This document shows positions 1 through 8,285 of a stretch of DNA of 64,000 nucleotides, piece after piece. The notes under the pieces were generated by a model. It saw only the letters and a list, made by a program, of their open reading frames with translations. It ran no database searches and was not told the DNA's origin. Position 1 is the stretch's first letter. Each line of letters starts with the position of its first letter. Both the position numbers and the translations under genes were made by a program. Origin of the DNA: Angustibacter sp049994355 (GTDB lineage Bacteria > Actinomycetota > Actinomycetes > Actinomycetales > Angustibacteraceae); the NCBI RefSeq assembly GCF_049994355.1, contig NZ_CP188257.1:2232001-2296000 (forward strand), given 5' to 3'.

Positions 1-1269
1 GTCGATCCCCGTCGGCGTCCCGCGGAAGCCCAGCACCGGCACCTGGTAGGCCGGGTGCTCGCCGAGCGTGATGTCGTACATCCGGCGGGTGGTGGCCAGC
101 GCGTCCTCGGCCTCGCCGCCGACGAAGCGCACGATCGCCGGCGCCGCGGCCATCGCGAAGCCGCCGATGCCGCCGGTCTCGGTGATCGCGGAGTCGCCGA
201 TGTCCGGGTTGGCGTCGTCCGGGCCGTAGTCGCCCAGGAACAGGCCCTGCGGGGTGTTCGCCGGCCCGGTGAACCACTGGTCGCCGGTGCCGGAGACCTG
301 GATGCCGAAGTCGGTGCCGTTGCGCGCCATCGCGACGACCAGGCTGGAGCCCGGCACGTCGCGGCCGGCATCGAGAGCGAGCTTGCAGGCGGGCATCACC
401 AGGTTGAGGAAGAAGTGGTCGTTGCCGTTGCAGAACCGCACGACGTCGGCGACGTCGGACGTCGGCGCGCCCAGGTCGAGCAGCTCGGGCACCAGCTCGC
501 GGACCAGCATCATGGTGCCCGCGCGGTTGCGGTTGTGACCCTCGTCGCCCATCTGCAGCATCTGCGCGACGATCTGCCGGATGTCCAGCGGTCCCTCGCG
601 CTCGACCCGGCGGCGCACCGCCTTCTGCAGCAGGGGCCCGAGCACCGCGGCCATCCAGCGCAGCCGCTCGATCACCTCTGGTCCGTAAGCGCCGTAGCGC
701 AGCACCTTGCCCAGACCTTCGTTGAGGGTGCAGAAGGCCGTCCCGCCGTGCACCGGGTCACGCAGCACGAAACCCCACTGGGACGGCGAGATCACCCCGG
801 CCATCGGTCCGACCGCGCCGTGGTGGTGGCACGGCGACAACGTGATCCCGTCACCGGCCTCCAGCCGCCGCTGCGCCGGCTCGGGGTCGTCGGCCAGCCC
901 CTCCAGGACCATGGCGCCGATCAGGGCGCCGCGCAGCGGCCCGGACGCCCGGTCCCAGCCGATCGGCGGCCCGGCGTGCAGGAAGGTGCCCGGCGCCAGC
1001 GCGAGGGCCTCGGACGCCGGGACGACGTCCACCAGCTCGGCGCCGGCGCTGAGCACCCGCTCGAGGGCGGTGGCGTTGGCGGCGGCCCGACGGGGGTCGG
1101 TGAGCACCGCGGTGAGGTCGGCGGCGGACGCCGGACCGCCCAGCGGCGGCCGCCAGTCGACCCGCTGCACCCGCACCGCCTGCGCCTCCAGCGGCTCGGC
1201 CAGCAGCTCGACCCCGGCGGTGACCACACTGGTCGGTGCCGCACCCAGCAGCCCGTGCAGGTCGCTCAC
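1..1269 (-). CDS. allG: DUF1116 protein, AllG-like subunit of oxamate carbamoyltransferase (3' end cut by window)
   Basis: The minus-strand frame starts with GTG at 1269, overlapping the stop of the upstream fdrA-like gene, and stays open for 423 codons to the window edge. The family is about 420 residues and the last visible residues (FRGTPTGID) match its C-terminal end, so only a few codons are missing. Other visible motifs are SPCHHHGAVGPMAG and FCNGNDHFFLN, both characteristic of YlbE/DUF1116. In enterobacteria YlbE (AllG) works with FdrA (AllF) and YlbF (AllH) as oxamate carbamoyltransferase, which converts oxalurate plus phosphate to oxamate plus carbamoyl phosphate in allantoin breakdown. 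The three homologues are translationally coupled here in the order allH-fdrA-allG, so a shared complex is likely. The substrate may differ, because no allantoin genes are visible in this window. Confidence 0.85.
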   Translation of the reverse strand, partial: MSDLHGLLGAAPTSVVTAGVELLAEPLEAQAVRVQRVDWRPPLGGPASAADLTAVLTDPRRAAANATALERVLSAGAELVDVVPASEALALAPGTFLHAGPPIGWDRASGPLRGALIGAMVLEGLADDPEPAQRRLEAGDGITLSPCHHHGAVGPMAGVISPSQWGFVLRDPVHGGTAFCTLNEGLGKVLRYGAYGPEVIERLRWMAAVLGPLLQKAVRRRVEREGPLDIRQIVAQMLQMGDEGHNRNRAGTMMLVRELVPELLDLGAPTSDVADVVRFCNGNDHFFLNLVMPACKLALDAGRDVPGSSLVVAMARNGTDFGIQVSGTGDQWFTGPANTPQGLFLGDYGPDDANPDIGDSAITETGGIGGFAMAAAPAIVRFVGGEAEDALATTRRMYDITLGEHPAYQVPVLGFRGTPTGID

Positions 1270-2777
1270 GACGCCTCCCCGGTGCTCACGAGGGCCGCAG
1301 CGGCCCGCGCCGCCTCGGCGTTGGAGAGATAGACGTCGGCGCCCGCGGCGGCCAGCCGGGCCGCCTGGTCGTCGCGTCCCTGCGGGTCACCGATGGTGCC
1401 GGTGAGCGAGACCACCACGCCGAGGTGTCGACCCTGGTCCAGGGCGGCCCGCCTGGCGGCAGTGATGGCCGGAGCCAGCTCGCCGGCCGGGTCGGCGTGC
1501 GACCCGTGACCGAGCACGACGTCCAGCAGCACCGCACCGACCGCGGGATCGGCCGCCTCCCTGGCCAGCCGCTGGTCGCGCAGCGACGGGTCGATCATCG
1601 GATGCGCGCGGCCGCTGGTCAGCGCGTCGTCGCCGAAGTCGACCATCGCGTGGTCGGTGCCGCCGTCCCAGCCGCCGTCGCCGCGCACGTCCAGCGCCAG
1701 GTCCGGCGACAGCGGGATGTTGGACCGGATGGCGCCGAGCTGCCGGCCAGCGACCAGCATCGCCTCGTCGCAGAGGGTGCCGCCGCAGAACAGCCCGCGC
1801 AGCGCCCGGCCGGGCGAGCGCGGCTGTGGTTCGGCGGCCGGCCAGTGCGGCCACCTCACCTCGGCGACGCCGACCCGGGCCAGCACCGCCTGCGCCGCCT
1901 CGCTCAGGTCGGGACGACCGGACCCGAGCGTGGCCCACTGCACCGCCACCCCGAGGTCGGCGACCAACGCCTCAAGCTCGGCGAGCACGCCCGGGTCGGC
2001 CGGCTTGCTGACCACCACCACGAGCTCGGACTCCTCGTCGTCCGCCAGCGCGGTGAGCGCCTGGCGGGCCGAGCGTCCTGCGACGGCCGCCGACAGGTCG
2101 CGGCCGCCCACGCCCAGGCAGTGCCGCACGCCGACGCCGGCGTGGTCCAGCAGGGCCAGCAGGTGCTGGGCCCCGGTGCCGGACGCCGCGACCAGCGACA
2201 CCGGTCCGGGCCGCACCACGTTGGCGAAGCCGAGTCCCACGCCGCCGACCACCGCGGTGCCGCAGTCGGGCCCCATCACCAGCACGTCCTGGGAGGCCGC
2301 CGCGTCCTTGAGCGCGACCTCCTCCTCGACGCTCACGTTGTCGCTGAACACCATCACGCTCGACCCGGCCGCGATCGCGTCCATCGCCTCGGCCGCCGCG
2401 GACGGGCCGGGAACCGACACCAGCACCAGCGGCGCGGGCTCGCGGCGCAGCGCCACCCCGGTGGTCCGCGGCGGCTCCAGGACGCTCGGCCCGGACGAGC
2501 TGGTGGCCGGGGTCAGCGCCACCACCAGGGCGGCCAACGCGGCCTCGACCGCGGCGTCGTCGTCCGCCCGGACCGCCACCATCAGGTCGGATGGTCCGGC
2601 CTGCTCGGGTACCGCGAAACCCATGCCCTGCAGCACCTCGACGTTCAGCGGCGTGGCCATCGCGACCTGCGCGGCCAGCACCCCGTCGACATCGGCGACC
2701 GCGCGGCTGACCTGCAGCAGGGTCACCGAGTCGTGGTAAGCGCCGGTGCGCAGCTCGACGTGCTCGACCGGGCTCAT
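1266..2777 (-). CDS. fdrA: FdrA-family acyl-CoA synthetase-like protein, AllF-like subunit
   Basis: 503 residues with the two-part succinyl-CoA-ligase-like fold of FdrA. The first CoA-binding-like half carries FSDNVSVEEE (about residues 144-153) and MGPDCGTA (168-175), both near-diagnostic of FdrA. The C-terminal half carries a GHGSHADP stretch and an AHPMIDP segment. The ATG overlaps the end of the AllH-like gene by four bases, and its own stop overlaps the GTG of the AllG-like gene, so the three are made from one message. By homology it forms the core of a carbamoyltransferase that makes carbamoyl phosphate, which would supply the carbamate kinase encoded at 20177. FdrA was historically named for FtsH-suppressor and acyl-CoA-synthetase-like features, and substrate specificity cannot be read from sequence. 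Confidence 0.88.
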   Translation of the reverse strand: MSPVEHVELRTGAYHDSVTLLQVSRAVADVDGVLAAQVAMATPLNVEVLQGMGFAVPEQAGPSDLMVAVRADDDAAVEAALAALVVALTPATSSSGPSVLEPPRTTGVALRREPAPLVLVSVPGPSAAAEAMDAIAAGSSVMVFSDNVSVEEEVALKDAAASQDVLVMGPDCGTAVVGGVGLGFANVVRPGPVSLVAASGTGAQHLLALLDHAGVGVRHCLGVGGRDLSAAVAGRSARQALTALADDEESELVVVVSKPADPGVLAELEALVADLGVAVQWATLGSGRPDLSEAAQAVLARVGVAEVRWPHWPAAEPQPRSPGRALRGLFCGGTLCDEAMLVAGRQLGAIRSNIPLSPDLALDVRGDGGWDGGTDHAMVDFGDDALTSGRAHPMIDPSLRDQRLAREAADPAVGAVLLDVVLGHGSHADPAGELAPAITAARRAALDQGRHLGVVVSLTGTIGDPQGRDDQAARLAAAGADVYLSNAEAARAAAALVSTGEAS

Positions 2778-3580
2778 GCCGCGGCCCCCTGACGGTCCAG
2801 CTCGGCGTCGGCCAGGTCGATCCCGGCGAGCAGAGCGGCACCCGACGTCCCGCCGAGGGCCAGCACCCTGGCCCGGCTCGCGGCGGTCGGCCGCAGCACC
2901 GCCGCCACCACGGTCTGGGTCGCCACCCCGGTCGCAGCGTGCCGCAGCAGCTCGGCCGACAGCGCCGTCGTGCGGTCTCGGGCGCGTTCGGCGATCCGCG
3001 TTGCAGCCTCGTCCAGGGCGGCAGCGTCAGCCGGTGCGGTCCTGGCGCGCAGCGCCAGCAAGAGCCCGGCCACCGCGTCGTCCGCGGCCGGTGTGGACCC
3101 CGGGCCACTGCCCAGGACGGTGTCGACGTCCGCCACCGCGGCGTCCACGTCCCCGGCCGACACGGCCCGGACGGCCCAGGCGAGCACCCCGCCCAACGGG
3201 TGAGCGAGCGGCGCTGGGCGAACCGTCCCAGGCGACCGCACGGGTGCGCCCGCGCCGGTCTGCACCCGAGCCGGTGACCACCAGCGCACCAGCGGCACCC
3301 TCCAACCCTCGCCTCGCAGTCCCGCGCAGGACAGCTCGACCGGCTCGCCGACCCGGCTCGCCCACCTGCCCGTACCCAGCGGCAGCGACGGCGTCAGCAC
3401 CGAGCAGGGCAGCGAGTCGGGGCCGGGGCGAGCGTCCAGCACCACCAGCCGCCCCGGTCCGACCAGGATCGCCACCGACCGGTCGGACGTGTGCACGACC
3501 CGACCGTGCGAGGCCCCGGCGGAGGCTGGCCCGAACAGGTCCCACAAGGCGGTGCAGGGCGCCCCCGCAGACATGGCCAT
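2774..3580 (-). CDS. allH: DUF2877 protein, AllH-like subunit
   Basis: 268 residues, first gene of the minus-strand carbamoyltransferase operon. The sequence has the DUF2877 pattern of YlbF/AllH: a small N-terminal barrel (GRVVHTSDRSVAILV, then ARPGPDSLPCSVLT), a central segment AHPLGGVLAWAV, and a glycine-rich end with ALGGTSGAALLAGIDLA. I chose the ATG at 3580 because a TAGCGT hexamer lies six bases upstream of it on the minus strand, which fits a leaderless transcript. ATG at 3574 is the alternative. Assignment to oxamate carbamoyltransferase rests on the linked FdrA and DUF1116 genes. DUF2877 alone would be a protein of unknown function. Confidence 0.8.
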   Translation of the reverse strand: MAMSAGAPCTALWDLFGPASAGASHGRVVHTSDRSVAILVGPGRLVVLDARPGPDSLPCSVLTPSLPLGTGRWASRVGEPVELSCAGLRGEGWRVPLVRWWSPARVQTGAGAPVRSPGTVRPAPLAHPLGGVLAWAVRAVSAGDVDAAVADVDTVLGSGPGSTPAADDAVAGLLLALRARTAPADAAALDEAATRIAERARDRTTALSAELLRHAATGVATQTVVAAVLRPTAASRARVLALGGTSGAALLAGIDLADAELDRQGAAA

Positions 3581-3608
3581 GACGTGACGCTACCCAGGCA
3601 CCTAGGCT
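3579..3608. promoter_or_regulatory. Divergent overlapping promoters for allH and the PucR regulator gene
   Basis: Only 35 bases separate the two start codons. Rightward: ATGACG (3579-3584), 18-base spacer, TAGGCT (3603-3608), then seven bases to the ATG at 3616. Leftward: TAGCGT (3592-3587 on the minus strand) six bases before the allH ATG. Both predicted transcripts would be leaderless, and the promoter of each lies over the other's 5' end. The -35 for pucR overlaps the first codon of allH. Confidence 0.5.
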
Positions 3609-3615
3609 GCCCCCC

Positions 3616-5259
3616 ATGACGAGAGTTGCCGAAGATCGCCCTGTCCTCGGGTCCGGCTTGCCGACAGCCGGGACGGCGCCGGGTCGCAACCAGCAGCAGC
3701 TCGTCGCAGCGTCGGCGACCTACGGGATCTCCCTTCGGGACGCGCTCCGGCTGCCCGCCCTGTCCGGCGCCCAGGTGCTCGCCGGCCACCAGGGCCTGGA
3801 CCGGCACGTGTTGCGCCTCGGCGTCTGGGAGACCCCTGACGTGCTCCCGTTCACCCGTGAGGACGAGCTCCTGGTGACCACCGGATACCCGCTGCTGGAC
3901 CGCCCGGACCAGCTCGCCGACCAGTTCGCGGCGCTGGCCCAGCACGGGGTGGTCGCGGTCGCGGTCAAGCTCGGCGCCTACGTCGAATCCCTGCCGGACG
4001 ACGTCCTGCAGCGGGCGGACCGGATCGGCCTGCCGGTCCTCGCCCTGCCCGGCGACGTGTCCCTGGACGACGTGCTGAACCAGGTGCTCAGCGCCGTGCT
4101 GGGCCGCCAGGCCGCGCTGCTGGCCAGGAGCGAGGAGATCCACCGGGCGCTGGTCCAGGTGGTCCTCGGCGGCGGCGGGCTTCCCGAGGTCGCCAACGCG
4201 CTGGCGCACGGGCTGGACCTGGCCGTGCTGGTCACCGGACCGTCCGGCGACGTGCTCGCCCGGGCCGGCGAACCGGCGACCCCGGACGAGCGCGAGCACG
4301 AGGTCGTCGTCCCGATCGTGGCCGGCGGCGTGGCCCACGGCAGCGTCGTGGCGTCGTCCCGCAGCGGTCCGATCGCCCCACCCGACGTGCACGCGCTGGA
4401 GCGCGCCGCGGTCGTCTGCGCGCTGGTCGCCGTGAAGCAGCAGGCCGTCAGCGCCGTCGAGGAGCGCTACCAGGCGGACTTCCTGCGCGACGTCCTGCTC
4501 GGCCGGGTCGAGGACGCCGAGTCGGCCGTCCGGCACGGCGCCTCGCTGGGCTGGCAGCTGGACCGCCCGCTCGTGGTCGTCATCGCGCAGCCGGACTCCG
4601 ACCAGCGCAGCACCTCCGGCCGCGAGCCGGTCACCGACCGGATGGCCAGCGCCTGGCGCTCGCAGCTGCGCACCCGCGACCCGCGCGCGGCCGTGTGCGG
4701 GTTCGCCACCGAGGTGGTTGCGCTGGTCGGCGTTCCGCCGGACGGCGACCTGGAGCGGCTGGCCCGCGAGCTCACCGCCGCCGTCCGCGAGCCGGGGCAG
4801 GCCACCGGCGCCCGCCGCGGGTTCACCGTGGGCGTCAGCCGCGTCGCGCCGGGCATCGGAACGCTGGCGACGGCGTACGAGCAGGCCCGCACCTGCGTGC
4901 GGGTGTCCCGCCAGGTGCACGGCCCGGGCGGCGTCGCACACTTCGACCGGCTCGGCGTGCACCGCTTGCTCAGCCTGGTGCCGGACAGCTCCGAGCTGCG
5001 CACCTTCCTCGACGAGACGCTCAAGGAGCTGGCCCGGTCGACGCCCGAGGCGCGGGACCTGCGCCGCACCCTCGAGGTGCTGCTGGACACCAACCTCAAC
5101 GTCGCGGAGACCGCGCGCCGGCTGCACTTCCACTACAACACGCTGCGCTACCGGATCGGAAAGCTGGAGCGGATCCTCGGTCCGTTCACCGAGGACGCCG
5201 ACCTGCGGCTGGACCTCGCACTGGCGCTGCGGATCATGCCCATGCGCGGTCTGGGCTGA
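3616..5259 (+). CDS. PucR-family transcriptional regulator
   Basis: 547 residues. The N-terminal PucR domain (about 35-165) includes ISLRDALRLPALSGAQVLAG and the TTGYPLLDRPDQL segment. A GGDEF-like/CdaR middle region follows, and a C-terminal helix-turn-helix (about 486-525) contains LDTNLNVAETARRL and HYNTLRYRIGKLE, the signature of the PucR/CdaR HTH. Members sense purine-degradation intermediates such as allantoin or urate in Bacillus, or other small molecules, and usually control an adjacent operon. It sits between the divergent carbamoyltransferase operon and the permease/molybdenum-hydroxylase operon, so it most likely controls both. The ATG at 3616 follows a TAGGCT hexamer by seven bases and has no Shine-Dalgarno sequence, consistent with leaderless translation. 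Confidence 0.9.
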   Translation: MTRVAEDRPVLGSGLPTAGTAPGRNQQQLVAASATYGISLRDALRLPALSGAQVLAGHQGLDRHVLRLGVWETPDVLPFTREDELLVTTGYPLLDRPDQLADQFAALAQHGVVAVAVKLGAYVESLPDDVLQRADRIGLPVLALPGDVSLDDVLNQVLSAVLGRQAALLARSEEIHRALVQVVLGGGGLPEVANALAHGLDLAVLVTGPSGDVLARAGEPATPDEREHEVVVPIVAGGVAHGSVVASSRSGPIAPPDVHALERAAVVCALVAVKQQAVSAVEERYQADFLRDVLLGRVEDAESAVRHGASLGWQLDRPLVVVIAQPDSDQRSTSGREPVTDRMASAWRSQLRTRDPRAAVCGFATEVVALVGVPPDGDLERLARELTAAVREPGQATGARRGFTVGVSRVAPGIGTLATAYEQARTCVRVSRQVHGPGGVAHFDRLGVHRLLSLVPDSSELRTFLDETLKELARSTPEARDLRRTLEVLLDTNLNVAETARRLHFHYNTLRYRIGKLERILGPFTEDADLRLDLALALRIMPMRGLG

Positions 5260-5358
5260 CCTGACGCCAGCGGTGCACAAGCCCGCCCGAAATGCCTGTC
5301 AGTCCGTGCCGGTGCCGCCTCCCACACCCGGCCCTAGCCTCGCGCCATGCTGACCACA

Positions 5359-5372
5359 GTGACGCGGGTCAC
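5359..5372. promoter_or_regulatory. Inverted repeat upstream of the permease gene, possible operator
   Basis: GTGAC and GTCAC arms flank a four-base centre, 42 bases before the permease ATG. It lies just after a TAGCCT hexamer (5335-5340) that could be a -10 box. A short perfect dyad at this position would suit a regulator site, for example for the adjacent PucR protein, but 5-bp arms can occur by chance. Confidence 0.25.
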
Positions 5373-5413
5373 ATGACTCGCGTCGTCCGGTCACGGCCCG
5401 AGAGGACACGCGC

Positions 5414-6874
5414 ATGGCGATCGGATGGACTCTGCACGGCGACGGCAAGACGTTGGCTCCAGGTGAGGTCGTCGCACCCAACGAACGACTGTCCTGGGGG
5501 CGCACCGTCGGCCTAGGGGCCCAGCACGTGGTGGCGATGTTCGGTGCCACGTTCGTCTTCCCGTTGATCATGGGGCTGAACCCGCAGCTCGCGATCCTGA
5601 TGAGCGGCGTGGCGACGATCTGCTTCCTGCTCATCGTCAACGGCAAGGTGCCCAGCTACCTAGGCACGTCCGCCTCGTTCGTCGGTGGTGTGGCGGCCAT
5701 CCGGGCCCAGGGCGGTAGCTCCGCCCAGGTCACCGGCTCGATCCTGGTGGCCGGCGCCGTTCTCGCCCTGGTCGGGGTGATCATCCACTTCGCCGGGTCG
5801 CGGGTGATCTACAAGGTGCTGCCACCGGCGGTGACCGGCGCCGTCGTCATGCTGATCGGGTTCAACCTGGCGCCGGTCGTGGCAAATATCTACTGGCCCC
5901 AGGACCAGTGGATCGGGTTGATCGTGATGACCGCGGTGATCGCGATGAGCGTCGGGCTGCGCGGGTTCGCCGGCCGCATCTCGATCTTCCTCGGCCTGGT
6001 CATCGGCTTCGTGCTGTCCTGGCTGTTCGACAAGGGCTTCGGGCAGATCACCTCCTACGACGCGGCCGCCGGAAAGATCACCACCCACTGGCGGGTGAAC
6101 CTCGACAACGTCGTGTCGTCGAACACCCACTGGTTCGGCTTCCCGCCCAAGTCGGACACCGCGGCGGGCATCGTCGGCTACCACCTGCCGGAGTTCAAGT
6201 GGGCGTTCGTGCTGCTGGTGCTGCCCGCGGTGATCGCACTGGTCGCGGAGAACACCGGTCACGTCAAGGCGGTCGCCGAGATGACCCGCACCGACCTGGA
6301 CCCCATGATGGGCCGGGCCATCGCCGCGGACGGCTTCGGCACGGTCCTCGCCAGTGCCGTCGGTGGCAGCCCGACCACCACCTACGCGGAGAACATCGGG
6401 GTCATGGCGGCGACCCGGGTCTACTCCACCGCCGCCTACTTCGTGGCGGCGGCGGTGGCGATCCTGTTCGGCTTCTCACCGAAGTTCGGAGCCTTGGTCT
6501 CGGCGACACCGGGCGGCGTGCTCGGCGGGATCACCGTCGTGCTCTACGGCATGATCGGCCTGCTCGGCGCCAAGATCTGGACCGAGAACCGCGTCGACTT
6601 CGGCAACCCGATCAACCTCGTCCCGCTCGCGGCCGGCATCATCATCGCCATCGGTGACGTGAGCCTGAAGATCACCGACACGTTCACGCTGTCCGGCATC
6701 GCGTTCGGCACCATCGTCACGATCCTGGCCTACCACCTGGCCCACGCCCTGGCGCCGGAACACCTGCGCGAGGCCGCCGACCACGGGCAGTCCATCGACG
6801 AAGGCCCGTCGCTGGTGCTCAACGACCCGGGCATGTACGTGGAGGGCGATGACGACGGACGTCACCGCGAGTGA
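5414..6874 (+). CDS. NCS2-family uracil/xanthine permease
   Basis: 486 residues with about 12-14 hydrophobic segments. It carries the NCS2 signatures LVAENTGHVKAVAEMTR (about residues 275-292), which holds the conserved Glu and Gly of the substrate site, and GSPTTTYAENIGVMAATRVYS (about 318-338), the second conserved half-motif. NCS2 transporters move uracil, xanthine or urate with protons. The AENTGHV form resembles uracil permeases (UraA/RutG/PyrP), but specificity is not certain. The ATG at 5414 is preceded by GAGAGGA at suitable spacing. It is the first gene of the plus-strand catabolic run and presumably imports the base that the molybdenum hydroxylase attacks. Confidence 0.9.
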   Translation: MAIGWTLHGDGKTLAPGEVVAPNERLSWGRTVGLGAQHVVAMFGATFVFPLIMGLNPQLAILMSGVATICFLLIVNGKVPSYLGTSASFVGGVAAIRAQGGSSAQVTGSILVAGAVLALVGVIIHFAGSRVIYKVLPPAVTGAVVMLIGFNLAPVVANIYWPQDQWIGLIVMTAVIAMSVGLRGFAGRISIFLGLVIGFVLSWLFDKGFGQITSYDAAAGKITTHWRVNLDNVVSSNTHWFGFPPKSDTAAGIVGYHLPEFKWAFVLLVLPAVIALVAENTGHVKAVAEMTRTDLDPMMGRAIAADGFGTVLASAVGGSPTTTYAENIGVMAATRVYSTAAYFVAAAVAILFGFSPKFGALVSATPGGVLGGITVVLYGMIGLLGAKIWTENRVDFGNPINLVPLAAGIIIAIGDVSLKITDTFTLSGIAFGTIVTILAYHLAHALAPEHLREAADHGQSIDEGPSLVLNDPGMYVEGDDDGRHRE

Positions 6875-6913
6875 TCGGCAACACCTGACGACGATGCGGG
6901 CCGTCGCACAGGG

Positions 6914-6919
6914 CAGGAT
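6914..6919 (+). promoter_or_regulatory. Possible -10 element before the FAD-subunit gene
   Basis: CAGGAT six bases before the ATG at 6926. Spacing matches the other start-proximal hexamers in this window, but the first base is not T, so this is a weak leaderless-promoter candidate for the molybdenum-hydroxylase operon. Confidence 0.3.
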
Positions 6920-6925
6920 CGGCCC

Positions 6926-7777
6926 ATGAAGCCCGCGCCGTTCACCTACCACCGGCCGGCCGGCCTGGACGAGGCGCTCGACGTCCTGGCCCAGGTCGGC
7001 GCGGACGGCAAGGTGCTGGCCGGCGGGCAGAGCCTGCTGCCGCTGCTGTCGATGCGGCTCGCCTCGCCGGCGCACCTGGTGGACATCAACCGCGTCCCCG
7101 GCCTGGACGTCGTCGAGGTCACCCCGGACGTCGTCCGGGTCGGCGCCCTGGTGCGGCACAGCGACCTGCTGCACCACTCCGGCGCGCGGACCGCCCAGCC
7201 GATGCTGGGCCGGGCTCTCGAGCACGTCGCCCACGCGACCATCCGGAACCGCGGAACCACCGTCGGCAGCATCTGCCACGCCGACCCGGCGGCGGAGATG
7301 CCTGCGGTGACCGTGCTGCTCGGCGGCACCCTGGTGGCACGCTCGATCCAGGGCGAGCGCCGGATCCCGGCCGAGGAGCTGTTCGCCGGACCGCTGGAGT
7401 CGACGCTGCGACCGGACGAGCTCGCGGTGGCCATGGAGTGGCCGGTCGTGGTGCCCGGCGAGCTCAGCGCAGTGGTCGAGGTGTCCCGCCGGCACGGCGA
7501 CTACGCGGTCTGCGGGGTGGCCGCGCGGCTGCTGCTGGAGCCGGACGGTGCCGTGCGCTCGGCGCGCGCCGCCTACGTGTCGATGGGCCTGACGCCGCCC
7601 GTCCTGGACCTCGGCGAGTCCGTTGCGGGACAGCGGGTCCAGGACGTCGACTGGGCCGTCGTCGGTGCCGCGGCGGCCGACCAGCTGGACCCGGAGGGCG
7701 ACATCCACGCCAGCGCCGACTACCGCCGGCACCTGGCCGGCGTGCTGACCAGACGAGCCTTCGAGGAGGCACGGTGA
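6926..7777 (+). CDS. Molybdenum hydroxylase FAD-binding subunit (CoxM/XdhB type)
   Basis: 283 residues, the usual length for a separate medium subunit. The FAD-binding motifs are present: AGGQSLLPLLSMRLASP near residues 32-48 and RNRGTTVGSICHADPAAEMPA near 109-129, with the CO-dehydrogenase flavoprotein C-terminal domain after about 175. The subunit passes electrons from the 2Fe-2S centres to FAD and then to the acceptor. The next two genes encode the 2Fe-2S and Mo subunits in the classical coxM-coxS-coxL order, with gaps of only a few bases or overlaps. The hydroxylated substrate is set by the large subunit. Context suggests a pyrimidine or purine. Confidence 0.93.
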   Translation: MKPAPFTYHRPAGLDEALDVLAQVGADGKVLAGGQSLLPLLSMRLASPAHLVDINRVPGLDVVEVTPDVVRVGALVRHSDLLHHSGARTAQPMLGRALEHVAHATIRNRGTTVGSICHADPAAEMPAVTVLLGGTLVARSIQGERRIPAEELFAGPLESTLRPDELAVAMEWPVVVPGELSAVVEVSRRHGDYAVCGVAARLLLEPDGAVRSARAAYVSMGLTPPVLDLGESVAGQRVQDVDWAVVGAAAADQLDPEGDIHASADYRRHLAGVLTRRAFEEAR

Positions 7778-7784
7778 GGCACCA

Positions 7785-8285
7785 GTGAGCGAGCAGGTCG
7801 TCCCGATCCGGTTGCGGGTCAACGGCGTCCCGCGGGAGGTCACCGTCCCGGCGCGCCGGTTGCTCAGCGACGCCCTGCGGCACGACCTGGGACTCACTGG
7901 CACGCACGTCGGCTGCGAGCACGGCGTCTGCGGCGCCTGCACGGTGCTGCTGGACGGCCGCCCGGTCCGCTCCTGCCTGCTGCTCGCGGTGACGGTGGAC
8001 GGGCAGGACGTCACGACGGTGGAGGGCCTGGCCGCGCACGACGGCACCTTGCACCCGGTGCAGCAGGCGTTCCAGGACTGCCACGGCCTGCAGTGCGGCT
8101 TCTGCACGCCGGGATTCCTGACCACCATCGCGGCCTACCTGGAGGAGAACCCGGACCCGACCGAGGACGACGCGCTGGAGGCGATCTCCGGGAACCTGTG
8201 CCGCTGCACCGGTTACCAGAACATCAAGGCGTCGGTGCTGCGCGCCGCGGAGCTCAAGCGCCAGGGCGCGCCGGGGGCGCCGTGA
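7785..8285 (+). CDS. Molybdenum hydroxylase 2Fe-2S subunit (CoxS/XdhC type)
   Basis: 166 residues from GTG at 7785. Both iron-sulfur motifs are complete: the plant-ferredoxin type cluster with Cys44, Cys49, Cys52 and Cys64 (CEHGVCGAC), and the alpha-helical cluster with Cys104, Cys107, Cys139 and Cys141 (CGFCTPG then CRCTGYQNI). It relays electrons from the Mo site to FAD. Its stop overlaps the GTG of the large-subunit gene. Confidence 0.95.
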   Translation: MSEQVVPIRLRVNGVPREVTVPARRLLSDALRHDLGLTGTHVGCEHGVCGACTVLLDGRPVRSCLLLAVTVDGQDVTTVEGLAAHDGTLHPVQQAFQDCHGLQCGFCTPGFLTTIAAYLEENPDPTEDDALEAISGNLCRCTGYQNIKASVLRAAELKRQGAPGAP

